Of a stretch of 64,000 nucleotides of DNA, positions 55,993 through 64,000 are shown piece by piece. The stretch comes from a bacterium (GTDB lineage: Bacteria > Orphanbacterota > Orphanbacteria > Orphanbacterales > Orphanbacteraceae): positions 310,001 through 374,000 of the forward strand of contig JALGYY010000046.1 in NCBI GenBank assembly GCA_025782575.1, in the 5' to 3' direction. The translations under genes were made by a program, and so were the position numbers. The stretch's first letter is position 1. Each line of letters begins with the position of its first letter. Below the pieces are notes generated by a model. It was not told where the DNA came from and did no database searches. It saw only the letters and a list, made by a program, of their open reading frames with translations.

Positions 55993-56277
55993 TCAACGAA
56001 TGCTCTCAGCTAGGGAATCGAGGAGCGCGCTCCAGGAGACGGGGTCGCCGGTCATGCTATTCACAAGCAGCGACTCAACGGCGGCACGCCCCCCCAGGGA
56101 ATCGATTTGAAGTCGAAGCGACTCCAGTTCCGCCGGATCGGGATCCAATCCGGGACGACCGATCTCCACCAGCCTGATATAGAGGGTTTCCAAATCATCG
56201 TTGGTGGGGCTCTCCGGCCCCGAACAGGCCAAGGTGATTACCAGTCCGAGAATTGTCGCAATCCGCTTCAATCCCAC
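55993..56277 (-). CDS. Small lipoprotein
   Basis: 94 aa from GTG 56277, which has AGGAGG at the right distance; the frame continues upstream but without conserved features. The N-terminus (GLKRIATILGLVITLACSG) is a lipoprotein signal peptide with lipobox LACS, Cys19. The mature part is acidic and helical, with ESPTNDDLETLYIRLVEIG and LRLQIDSLGG. Function unknown. It is transcribed divergently from tamA; position beside the assembly module hints at an envelope role, no more. Confidence 0.6.
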   Translation of the reverse strand: MGLKRIATILGLVITLACSGPESPTNDDLETLYIRLVEIGRPGLDPDPAELESLRLQIDSLGGRAAVESLLVNSMTGDPVSWSALLDSLAESIR

Positions 56278-56427
56278 TCTCTGACCTCCTCGAGAGACCC
56301 TGATCCACGACGCACGCACACTTCGCCACTCCTCTGTGCCGGCCGTTCTGATCGATCTCCCTATTATGGGGAGAGACGGCTCCCGGCACAAGCCGCTCAC
56401 TTCCTGTCGTCCGATAGCCGATTCAGG
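56278..56427. promoter_or_regulatory. Divergent intergenic region between lipoprotein and tamA
   Basis: About 150 bases. It contains an inverted repeat TCTCCC...GGGAGA around 56356-56374 with a TATTAT (56362-56367) in its loop, a candidate -10 for tamA. No good -35 could be placed. Confidence 0.25.
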
Positions 56428-58308
56428 ATGATTGACGCCCGGGTTTCGGTTCTGATACTCGTTCTCGCAAGTCTTCTGCTATGGCCTTCTCCCGGCCATG
56501 CCCAGCTGGATCGCATCTCCTACAAGATCGACTCATTCGAGATTAACGGCAACCACGCCCTTTCCGACAAAGAGATTCGCAACATCATGTACCGCACAAA
56601 AGGGGGGCGGTTCCGTACCGGCCGGTACCTTCAGCGCTATCTCGACTTCGATATTTCCGATCTCATTCGGGTCTATCGTGCGATGGGGTATCTCAAGGCA
56701 GAGATCGTGGAGAGGGAAGAGGATCGAGATGTCATCAAACGGACGGCTCGCATTCGTCTCGAAATCGATGAGGGTACCCAGATCATTCTCCGTCGACTCG
56801 AATTCGAAGGCCTCCCCGACGAGAAGGACACCACAGTTGTTTCGCGGCTCATCCTGGTCAAGGGGGCACCGTACAACCCCGATCTGATCGGCTCGGAGCA
56901 GTATCGAATCTACAACTTCCTTTCCGATAATGGATACCCGGGAGCGAGTGTGGAGGCCGAGAGTACGGTGGTCGGCGATTCCGCATCGCTTTTCTACAAG
57001 ATCGAACCCGGTCCACGTGCCAAGATCGGAGAGGTCCGGATAGTCGGCAACGAGAGTACGCAGGCGGAATTCGTTCTCCGGGAACTCACCTTCTCCGAGG
57101 GAGACTGGTACAATCGGAGGGCCATTCTGGAAAGCCGGGACCGCATCTATCTCAGCGGTTTCTATTTAAGTGTCGCCATTGTCCCGGGGGAGATCGGCCT
57201 CGATCGAACCGTGCCGATTCGTATAGAGGTAAAAGAACGGAGTCTCAGGTGGTTCAGCTTCGGCGGAGGATTCGGTACCGAAGATCTCGTTCGTCTCTCG
57301 GGCGACTGGAATAACAACAACACTTTTGGAAGCGGCCGGCGTGCCAGCTTGGGCTTCGTACTCTCCGAGCTGCTGGCGGACCGTCCCTTCGAGCAGCACT
57401 ACGAAATCAGTCTGATCGAACCCTGGATGTTCGGGACGAGGACCGTCGGCGAATGGCGGATTGAGCACGACCGTCAGAACATCGAAAACTTCACGATCCT
57501 GAAGGGGGAGCGGGAGGGGGATGTGATCGAGAGGTATCGACTCATCCAGGCCCGAACGAGCGTCTCCCTGTCGAGGGAGCTGAGCCGACTGTCGAAAGGC
57601 TCTGTAGCCTATTCGTTTGAATTGAACGACGCCAGTGATCCGAGTGAGCCCGTGGACGATGAACTGTTGAAGCCGGACGCCACGGGAGCTGTCACGATTA
57701 CATGGGAGAGGGAGGGGAGGGATCATCTTCTCGACGCAAGTCAGGGGTCGCGCGCGTATTCCTCGCTTGAGTATGCCGGAACCGCTCTGGGCGGGGACAA
57801 TCACTATCTGCAGTCAGTCGTGGAATACTCCACTTATCATCGCCCGGTCGGTTCGACTGTTCTCGCTCTCCGCATTCGAGTGGGGGCTCTCCGCTCTCTG
57901 GCCGCGGGGGGGGATCTTCCCGACTACAAACGATTCCGACCGGGAGGAGCCAACAGCGTCAGGGGATACAGGGAAGAGACGATCGGCCCCGGAAACTATC
58001 TGTTACTTTCGAGTGCCGAGTTTCGGTTTCCGCTCTTCTGGCTTCTCAGCGGCGCGTTCTTTATTGATGGCGGAAACGCATGGGAGAATCCGGGCGACAT
58101 CTCATGGGACGCTTTTACGTTTGCTCGGGACAAGGAGGAGGTCAGACTGACCGACTATCGTTATGGTGTGGGGGGCGGGCTCAGGCTATGGACTCCTGTC
58201 GGCCCCTTCCGGGTCGACTACGGCAGGAAACTGAAGCCGATTCTGGAAGAGACAGGGAACTTCGAGAGCAACGACGTGTGGCATTTCAGTATCGGCCAGG
58301 CATTTTAA
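56428..58308 (+). CDS. Omp85-family outer-membrane assembly protein, TamA-like
   Basis: 626 aa. A signal peptide (VSVLILVLASLLLWPSPGHA) is followed by three POTRA domains (about 27-125, 125-225, 225-320; INGNHALSDKEIRNIMY, LRRLEFEGLPDEKDTTVVS, IGEVRIVGNESTQAEFVLREL mark each), and a 16-strand-type barrel (about 320-626) with the L6-loop signature SVRGYREETIGPGNYLLLSSAEFRFP. Three rather than five POTRA domains and linkage to tamB argue for TamA rather than BamA. Start ATG 56428. Ten bases before tamB. Confidence 0.85.
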   Translation: MIDARVSVLILVLASLLLWPSPGHAQLDRISYKIDSFEINGNHALSDKEIRNIMYRTKGGRFRTGRYLQRYLDFDISDLIRVYRAMGYLKAEIVEREEDRDVIKRTARIRLEIDEGTQIILRRLEFEGLPDEKDTTVVSRLILVKGAPYNPDLIGSEQYRIYNFLSDNGYPGASVEAESTVVGDSASLFYKIEPGPRAKIGEVRIVGNESTQAEFVLRELTFSEGDWYNRRAILESRDRIYLSGFYLSVAIVPGEIGLDRTVPIRIEVKERSLRWFSFGGGFGTEDLVRLSGDWNNNNTFGSGRRASLGFVLSELLADRPFEQHYEISLIEPWMFGTRTVGEWRIEHDRQNIENFTILKGEREGDVIERYRLIQARTSVSLSRELSRLSKGSVAYSFELNDASDPSEPVDDELLKPDATGAVTITWEREGRDHLLDASQGSRAYSSLEYAGTALGGDNHYLQSVVEYSTYHRPVGSTVLALRIRVGALRSLAAGGDLPDYKRFRPGGANSVRGYREETIGPGNYLLLSSAEFRFPLFWLLSGAFFIDGGNAWENPGDISWDAFTFARDKEEVRLTDYRYGVGGGLRLWTPVGPFRVDYGRKLKPILEETGNFESNDVWHFSIGQAF

Positions 58309-58318
58309 GCGGAATAAG

Positions 58319-61300
58319 ATGAGTAATCGAATGAAAACAGCGAAGCTCGTCCTGGGCATGTTGCTTCTATCCGCGTTCTTCATCGCGTTCTTCATCAATC
58401 GATACCACTACTCACGGCTGGGGGCGGCGGTACTCTCCCGGGAGCTTTCAAGGCGCGTCGACTACGAGATCGGGATCGATCGTTTAGGGGGAAATTTTAT
58501 TCGTACTTTCACTCTAGAAGGGATCAAGATTCGATCGGCCGACTCTCTCCTCGCCGAATGTTCCCGGATCGAGATCACCTACACTCTTTTCGACGCGATC
58601 CGGTCTCCTCACCGGTTCAGGAAAGTCGTCCTCCAGCATCCCCGCGTAGTTCTTTCCGCTGGGAGCGGTAACTCCGATTCTTCAGGCCAGGCAGACTTTC
58701 AAACGGCTTTTCCCATGAACCTTTCATTTGCGATCGATACCCTTGCCATTCACCATGGCCATCTGGAACGGGGAAACCAGACCGCATCCGATTTCGACCT
58801 GCTCGCCTCGATCACTCCGATTGCGAACGGAGGGACCGCCCTCCGCATTTTCCGGAGTACAACCCGGATTCTCCCGTCTGTTGAGGGAGAGATCCCGCTC
58901 GAGTTCTCCGGCTACCTGGCCTGGTCGGAGGCGGACGCGTGCACTCTCGCACTTGACGGGTCTTCCGGAAGCAGCTCATTCCGGAATGCCGGCCATCTCT
59001 CTCTCGGCAAGCCGGCTACCGTTCGGGGGAGAATACGGGTTCAGTCGGACGACATCATCGGGCTCCTCGATCGTGCGGGCCTTCCGACCGGTCTGGATCG
59101 GGCTGAGGGGGACCTCGTAATCGACTACGACGGCGGCATGGACTCGAGCGCAGTCCATATTTCAGGATCTCTCGCGGTGAATGAAATCGATGCGGAAGAG
59201 ATCGAGATCTCCGGGTTGCTTCTCGGGTCTTCCCTTCGAGTCGATCAGTTCGAAGGACTGTTCAACGGCGCAGTCGTTTCGGGCGATGGTCGTCTCGATC
59301 TCGATCCGAAAGGGAGCAGCGGATTTCGGATCTTCTTCAACACAATTGATGTCTCCCGATTTGCCCCCGGATTCGCCGGTGGTCGAAGTTCCGATTTGAA
59401 TGGCGAGGTACGGTGGTCCGGTTCAGGGCGAGATCTGGCGGACCTGCGGGGCCGGGTGACACTGACTCTCGTGAGGAGCCGTTTCGGTTTCGTTACCATT
59501 CGAGGCGCCTCGATCAACGGACTTCTCGGTGAGAAAATCCTGACCATAGCCGACAGCCGCATCGCAACAAGAAGCTCCGAAATCGAATTCAGCGGATCGG
59601 TCGGGCTGGACGGCCACGTCGATGGCGAGGTCCACGCCGATCTTCCTAACCTGCGGGAGTTCCGGGCGCTCACCCCTTTCGACTCGCTTGGCGGCGAAGT
59701 TCAGTTTTCGGGAAACATCTCAGGAAGTTTTGACCGGTTCCGAGCGGAGGGAAGCGCTAGGATTCAAGAGGGGCAGCTGGAAAATATTTACGCCAAAAGC
59801 GCCGATCTGAACGGATGGTTGGAAGTGGATTTCGGCAGGATCACGGCAGGAGGAAAGATCTCGGTCGATTCGATCCTCCTGGGCGGCGAAGCGATCGACT
59901 CCCTCACCATGATCGCCGCCTTCGATGACACTCTCATTCTGATCGAAGATATTACGGCCGACCGGGATGAGTGGAGTTTCGTTGCGGCTGGGGAAGCGAG
60001 CGTCGCCGGTTCTCTCCGTACGGTCGAGTTCCGTGAAATCCGAGTTACCAAGGGGGACACGCTGATCGCCCGGCCCGATGTCGTCCGTCTCTGGAAAAGG
60101 GGAGATCTCCTGGGGATCGATCCGCTTGACGTCGTCGTCGGGAACGGGACCGTTCGGATCAGCGGTGAGAGCGGTCCCGGCGACACGATCCGGGCATCTC
60201 TCGACATGGACCGTGCAGACCTCTCCATTCTCGCGCCCCGTCTGCGACTCCCCGCTTCCTTCCTCCGTTCCGTGACCATGAAAGGGAACCTGGGGGGAAC
60301 GAGGGACAAGCCGACGGGATCGATTGAACTCCGAATCGAAGAGGCGAGCGGAGATTCCCTTCCCATAAGGGGCATCGCCCTCGCTGCCGGGCTCGATGGG
60401 GACAAGCTCCGGATCGATTCCCTTGTTGTTCTCGGCATGGCGGAAGGATCCCGCTGTTATCTGGCAGGCGAGCTCCCCGTCCCGCTCGATCGAGAGGGGA
60501 GCCCCATTCATTTAGAAGTGAGTCTGAGGCAGTTCCCACTGGTGGAGCTTCACCCGCTCATCTCCCAGCTCGAGTCATTCGAAGGCCTGGCCCATCTCGA
60601 CGGAACGGTCGGCGGTACCTGGAGCGCACCGTATGCCGATATAACTTTCCATGTAAAGGAAACTTTGCTTAACGGATATCCCGTGGGCACGATCCGTGTC
60701 GACTCTCTCCGGCTGGGTGGCGATTCTCTTGCTGCCGTCCTCCTGTTCGACCGGTCGTGGGGTGAGAAGAGTCGCGCGTTCATCCGTCTCCCGGTACGCG
60801 CCTCTCTCGAAAATCAGGATATTGACATCATGGATCATGGTCCGATCAGGACCGACGTGTTCATAACCGAGGGCGATTTCGGCGTCGTCTCCACCCTGAC
60901 AGACCTGGTCGAAGAGTCGGGCGGTCCTTTCCGGCTCGACGCGACCATCCGGGGTGACTACTCCGATCCCCAGGCGGACGGCACGTTCGATCTCAAGGAT
61001 GGCTTCCTGCTCCTCACCGACATGACTCCCTTCTTCGAGCGGATCGAAGCTCGTGTTCTTATTGATGAGGACTATCTGACGATCGTAAATGCCAGCGCGC
61101 GATCAGGGAAAAAGGGCCGCCTGGAAGCTTGGGGAAGAGTGGATGTCGACGGCTTCCTGCCTGTTTCCTACGAGATCGGCGCTCATGCCAGGAACTACAC
61201 GATGGAATTGACCGATGACCTCATCGTCACGTTCGACGGCGATTTCACGCTCGAACCGGACGAAACCGTATTCCAGACCGTGGTTCCCCGGATCGCGGGT

Positions 61301-62146
61301 GAGGCGGATATCAAAGAGCTGGAGATCGAGCTTCGGTACGAAATCCCACCAGAGGGGGCGAAGAATATTTTCGAACCTACCGCCGATCCGGGCTGGACCT
61401 GTTCCCTCTATGTACGAGCCCCTCGGAACGTAATCGTCCGGGATCCCAATCTTGACGCCGAAGTGGGGGGCGAAGTGGAGATTACGAAGAGCTCCCGTGG
61501 ATTCGGCGCCATCGGCGAGTTCGATGTGATTCACGGATCGTACTGGCTGTACAACAACCAGTTCCGTGTGGTAGAAGGGAAACTCGTATTCGCCGATCCG
61601 TATGACATGCGCAAAGTGAATATTGATGTCACCGCCAACACCAGCATTCTCGGTGAGCGGATCGATATGCAGGTTCTCGGGACTCCGGACTCCCTCACGG
61701 TTCTGCCGTCCTCTGAGTCGGGATGGACCGAGACGGAGATCATCACGGCTCTAACGTTTCGTGCTACTCCCAGCGAGAGCGCGAGCCAGAGCGTGCTGAT
61801 CGCCTCATGGGCGGCGGCGCTTGCCAGCCGTCTGAGTCGGAAGATGGCACAGAAATGGAGAGCCAATCTAGGAGCGTTCGAGATCGGGACGAGTAACGAT
61901 CTCCCGGAGCTCCGCTACGGAACCCATCTCTCGAGCGAGCTTTTCCTGGGATACGCGCAGACCCTTGGCGATCCGCTCACGACAAAAGTCAAGAGCGGTT
62001 ACCAGGAGAATCTCCCCATACCGGAACGGCGGGTTCGAGTAGAGTATCGTTTGAGGCGGCTTCTCATCGTAGAAGGGGAGGCGGGCACGTTTACAGACGG
62101 AGATCGATTCCTCAATCTGGACCTCAAGATGAAGGTCCCCTACTGA
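58319..62146 (+). CDS. TamB-like translocation/lipid-transport protein (DUF490)
   Basis: 1275 aa. One N-terminal membrane helix (about 8-25, VLGMLLLSAFFIAFFIN) anchors a very long periplasmic beta-rich domain; the C-terminal about 350 residues are DUF490, including the VVSTLTDLVEESGGPFRLDATIRGDYSDPQADGTFDLKDG region, GFGAIGEFDVIHGSYWLYN, and LRYGTHLSSELFLGYAQTLGDPLTTK near the end. AsmA-like bridge proteins of this group move phospholipids between membranes or assist outer-membrane protein insertion. Paired with the TamA-like gene. ATG 58319; Met5 is an alternative. Confidence 0.9.
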   Translation: MSNRMKTAKLVLGMLLLSAFFIAFFINRYHYSRLGAAVLSRELSRRVDYEIGIDRLGGNFIRTFTLEGIKIRSADSLLAECSRIEITYTLFDAIRSPHRFRKVVLQHPRVVLSAGSGNSDSSGQADFQTAFPMNLSFAIDTLAIHHGHLERGNQTASDFDLLASITPIANGGTALRIFRSTTRILPSVEGEIPLEFSGYLAWSEADACTLALDGSSGSSSFRNAGHLSLGKPATVRGRIRVQSDDIIGLLDRAGLPTGLDRAEGDLVIDYDGGMDSSAVHISGSLAVNEIDAEEIEISGLLLGSSLRVDQFEGLFNGAVVSGDGRLDLDPKGSSGFRIFFNTIDVSRFAPGFAGGRSSDLNGEVRWSGSGRDLADLRGRVTLTLVRSRFGFVTIRGASINGLLGEKILTIADSRIATRSSEIEFSGSVGLDGHVDGEVHADLPNLREFRALTPFDSLGGEVQFSGNISGSFDRFRAEGSARIQEGQLENIYAKSADLNGWLEVDFGRITAGGKISVDSILLGGEAIDSLTMIAAFDDTLILIEDITADRDEWSFVAAGEASVAGSLRTVEFREIRVTKGDTLIARPDVVRLWKRGDLLGIDPLDVVVGNGTVRISGESGPGDTIRASLDMDRADLSILAPRLRLPASFLRSVTMKGNLGGTRDKPTGSIELRIEEASGDSLPIRGIALAAGLDGDKLRIDSLVVLGMAEGSRCYLAGELPVPLDREGSPIHLEVSLRQFPLVELHPLISQLESFEGLAHLDGTVGGTWSAPYADITFHVKETLLNGYPVGTIRVDSLRLGGDSLAAVLLFDRSWGEKSRAFIRLPVRASLENQDIDIMDHGPIRTDVFITEGDFGVVSTLTDLVEESGGPFRLDATIRGDYSDPQADGTFDLKDGFLLLTDMTPFFERIEARVLIDEDYLTIVNASARSGKKGRLEAWGRVDVDGFLPVSYEIGAHARNYTMELTDDLIVTFDGDFTLEPDETVFQTVVPRIAGEADIKELEIELRYEIPPEGAKNIFEPTADPGWTCSLYVRAPRNVIVRDPNLDAEVGGEVEITKSSRGFGAIGEFDVIHGSYWLYNNQFRVVEGKLVFADPYDMRKVNIDVTANTSILGERIDMQVLGTPDSLTVLPSSESGWTETEIITALTFRATPSESASQSVLIASWAAALASRLSRKMAQKWRANLGAFEIGTSNDLPELRYGTHLSSELFLGYAQTLGDPLTTKVKSGYQENLPIPERRVRVEYRLRRLLIVEGEAGTFTDGDRFLNLDLKMKVPY

Positions 62147-62201
62147 CCGAGGTCCGAGATATATCGACTGCCGGTCACACGGGAAAGCCGGGTGGGAACC
62201 A

Positions 62202-64000
62202 GTGATCGGGAAACCACTGACCAAAGAACTCAATTCGGAACAGCAGCGGGCGGTGGAATTCGGCGACGGCGCCCTGCTCGTTCTGGCCGGAGCAGGGAGC
62301 GGCAAGACACGCGTCCTTACCTATCGGTACGCGCGCCTCGTTCGGGAAATGAGAATCCATTCAAGCGCGATTCTGGCAGTCACATTCACCAACAAAGCTG
62401 CCAAGGAGATGCGTGAACGGATCCAGGGGGTAATCGGCGATCCTATTCAGACCTCATGGATCGGGACGTTTCACTCGATCTGCGCCCGCATGATCCGGAT
62501 GGCCGCTCCCCGCCTGGGATTCGATTCCCGCTTTACCATTTTTGATGGTGACGATCAGAAGAGTCTGCTCAAGACAATCTGCCGGGACCACGCCCTCGAC
62601 CCGACACCGGAGCGCCTCAGCCGGCTCCGCACGTACATCGGCAGGGTGAAATCAGGAATGGAAGAGCCCTCAGGGGAGGGTCCGGCCCACGAAGAGGCGA
62701 TACGCATCTATCACGCCTATCAGAAGACCCTTCGAAGGATGAACGCCTTCGATTTCGATGACCTGCTTGCCTATCCGCTCGAAATGTTCCGGAAAGATGA
62801 ATCCCTCCTCGATGAATTCGCCGGCCGGTTCGAACACGTTCTTGTTGACGAGTACCAGGACACTAATGGTGTCCAGAATGAGCTCGTCCGGCTTCTCTCA
62901 TCAAGGTGCCGGAACATCTGCGCCGTTGGTGATGATGATCAATCGATCTATCGCTGGCGGGGGGCGGACATCGCCAACATTCTTCACTTCGAAGACTCTT
63001 TTCCGGGTGCCGAGGTCATCAGACTGGAACAGAACTACCGTTCCACCAAACCGATTCTCGACGCAGCCGCTGCGGTAATCAAGAACAACAGCGGCCGGAG
63101 GGGGAAGCGGCTCTGGACCGAACGAAAAGGGGGCGATCTTCTCACAAGGCACCATTTTCGGTCGGAACGGGACGAGGGTCACGGACTCGCCCGTGACATT
63201 CAAAGACGGATGGACGGAGGAAGATCCCCCTCCGATTTTGCCATTTTCTATCGAACGAACGCACAGTCCCGATCGATAGAAGACGGCCTCCGGCTTCACG
63301 CGATACCGTATATGCTTGTGGGCGGAACGCGTTTCTATGAGCGTAAGGAAGTGAAGGATTGTCTCGCCTATCTGAGGCTTCTCGTGAATGGCCGGGACGA
63401 TGTCGCACTCGGGAGAGTTCTGAACGTACCGGCCCGCGGTGTGGGCAACCGGTCGAGAGAACGTCTCGCCACCCTGGCCGGCTCCAGGGGAATTCCGCTT
63501 CTGCAGGCGGCAGGTGCTCCCGATCTGGTGGATGCCGTGGGGACGCGGGCGGCCAGACCGATCGGTGCGCTCTACGATCTGCTTCTTCGCTATGCTAGAC
63601 GGGCCGAGAACGAGCCTCCCCATGACCTTGTCCATGATCTCATCGACGAGATCCGCCTGCTGGCGCACTACGAGGACAAGGAAGGGGAGAAGGGGGTCCT
63701 TCGCGCGGAGAACGTCAAAGAACTGGTGTCAGCAGTGGCGGAGTTCGAGCGGAGAAAGCCGGCTTCCCGTCTGGCTGATTTCCTGGAGGAAGTCTCGCTA
63801 CTCACCGATATCGATAGCTGGGATGATCGTAACGCCGCAGTGACGCTCATGACCCTTCACAATTCCAAGGGACTCGAGTTTACCCATGTTTACATCTCCG
63901 GACTGGAAGAGGGTCTTCTTCCCCACGCACGATCGGTCGGCGACGACGGTGAAATCGAAGAGGAGAGGCGCCTGCTTTATGTAGGAATTACTCGGGCTAA
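62202..64000 (+). CDS. UvrD/PcrA/Rep-family 3'-5' DNA helicase, N-terminal part
   Basis: The gene runs off the window; 599 codons are visible with no stop. Superfamily 1A motifs are in order: Q-motif NSEQQRAV, Walker A LAGAGSGKTRVL (about 31-42), Ia VTFTNKAAKEM, II VDEYQDTN (about 220), III VGDDDQSIYRWRGAD, IV LEQNYRST, V TLHNSKGLEFTHVYI, and VI (RLLYVGITRA) right at the edge. It unwinds DNA in repair or replication restart; PcrA versus UvrD cannot be decided. GTG start at 62202 is the only suitable codon near the frame opening. 55 bases after tamB. Confidence 0.95.
   Translation, partial: MIGKPLTKELNSEQQRAVEFGDGALLVLAGAGSGKTRVLTYRYARLVREMRIHSSAILAVTFTNKAAKEMRERIQGVIGDPIQTSWIGTFHSICARMIRMAAPRLGFDSRFTIFDGDDQKSLLKTICRDHALDPTPERLSRLRTYIGRVKSGMEEPSGEGPAHEEAIRIYHAYQKTLRRMNAFDFDDLLAYPLEMFRKDESLLDEFAGRFEHVLVDEYQDTNGVQNELVRLLSSRCRNICAVGDDDQSIYRWRGADIANILHFEDSFPGAEVIRLEQNYRSTKPILDAAAAVIKNNSGRRGKRLWTERKGGDLLTRHHFRSERDEGHGLARDIQRRMDGGRSPSDFAIFYRTNAQSRSIEDGLRLHAIPYMLVGGTRFYERKEVKDCLAYLRLLVNGRDDVALGRVLNVPARGVGNRSRERLATLAGSRGIPLLQAAGAPDLVDAVGTRAARPIGALYDLLLRYARRAENEPPHDLVHDLIDEIRLLAHYEDKEGEKGVLRAENVKELVSAVAEFERRKPASRLADFLEEVSLLTDIDSWDDRNAAVTLMTLHNSKGLEFTHVYISGLEEGLLPHARSVGDDGEIEEERRLLYVGITRA

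Overview
This window is a gene-dense stretch of core chromosome from a moderately GC-rich Gram-negative bacterium. It has outer-membrane machinery (a TamA/TamB pair, RseP, a SprA-like barrel end, a lipoprotein), a complete undecaprenyl/phospholipid/MEP segment and classic bacterial translation operons. A SprA-type C-terminus together with a TamA-TamB pair and a lepA-hemW-grpE-dnaK-dnaJ-rsmE-mutS2 order suggests a member of, or near, the FCB superphylum (an Eisenbacteria/Krumholzibacteria/Gemmatimonadota-like lineage); this placement is inference. I saw no insertion sequences, prophage, CRISPR array, integron or defence island.

Layout. 1-1.4 kb: the end of a SprA-like surface barrel and an M28 glutaminyl-cyclase-like peptidase. 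1.4-11.8 kb: a long translation operon, rimP-nusA-ylxR-ylxQ-infB-ylxP-rbfA-truB-ribF-rpsO-pnp, ending in a terminator. 11.8-16.5 kb: a CE4 deacetylase plus UbiA prenyltransferase pair facing a two-gene minus-strand operon (DUF4388 protein and a TPR/zinc-ribbon membrane protein). 16.5-23.8 kb: asnS, two tiny convergent genes, tRNA-Phe, tRNA-Thr, an archaeal-signature phosphohexosamine mutase, glmS, ridA, tRNA-Sec, a DUF5683 protein and lepB. 23.8-37.4 kb: lepA, a HemW homologue that has lost its radical-SAM cysteines, grpE-dnaK-dnaJ-rsmE, a structured 200-nt leader, mutS2, dnaG, rpoD. 37.4-44.1 kb: tRNA(CAU), tRNA-Val, a coiled-coil zinc-ribbon protein, RNase HI, the RNase P RNA, recJ, relA/spoT, pgeF. 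44.2-47.8 kb: an RsbV/RsbW-type pair, then dtd-maf-yjbQ-mtnA. 47.9-55.98 kb: rplM-rpsI-rpsB-tsf-pyrH-frr-uppS-cdsA-dxr-rseP. 56-64 kb: a small lipoprotein, divergent tamA-tamB, and the first 1.8 kb of a UvrD/PcrA helicase.

Most genes overlap by 1-30 bases (ATGA/TGATG junctions) and many use TTG or GTG starts behind good Shine-Dalgarno sequences. Promoters that can be read are sigma70-like, TTGACA-(16-18)-TAnnnT; in two cases (rimP and mutS2) the -35 box contains the stop codon of the preceding gene. Several ribosomal-protein transcripts (rpsO, rplM, rpsB) and pnp, infB and mutS2 have leaders with clear hairpins that could be regulatory.

The observations most worth following are the tRNA-Sec gene (implying UGA recoding), the cysteine-less HemW paralogue in the normal hemW position without hrcA, the structured mutS2 leader with two alternative pairings, and the SprA-like C-terminus. 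I found no convincing wholly new multi-gene system; the window is mainly housekeeping.
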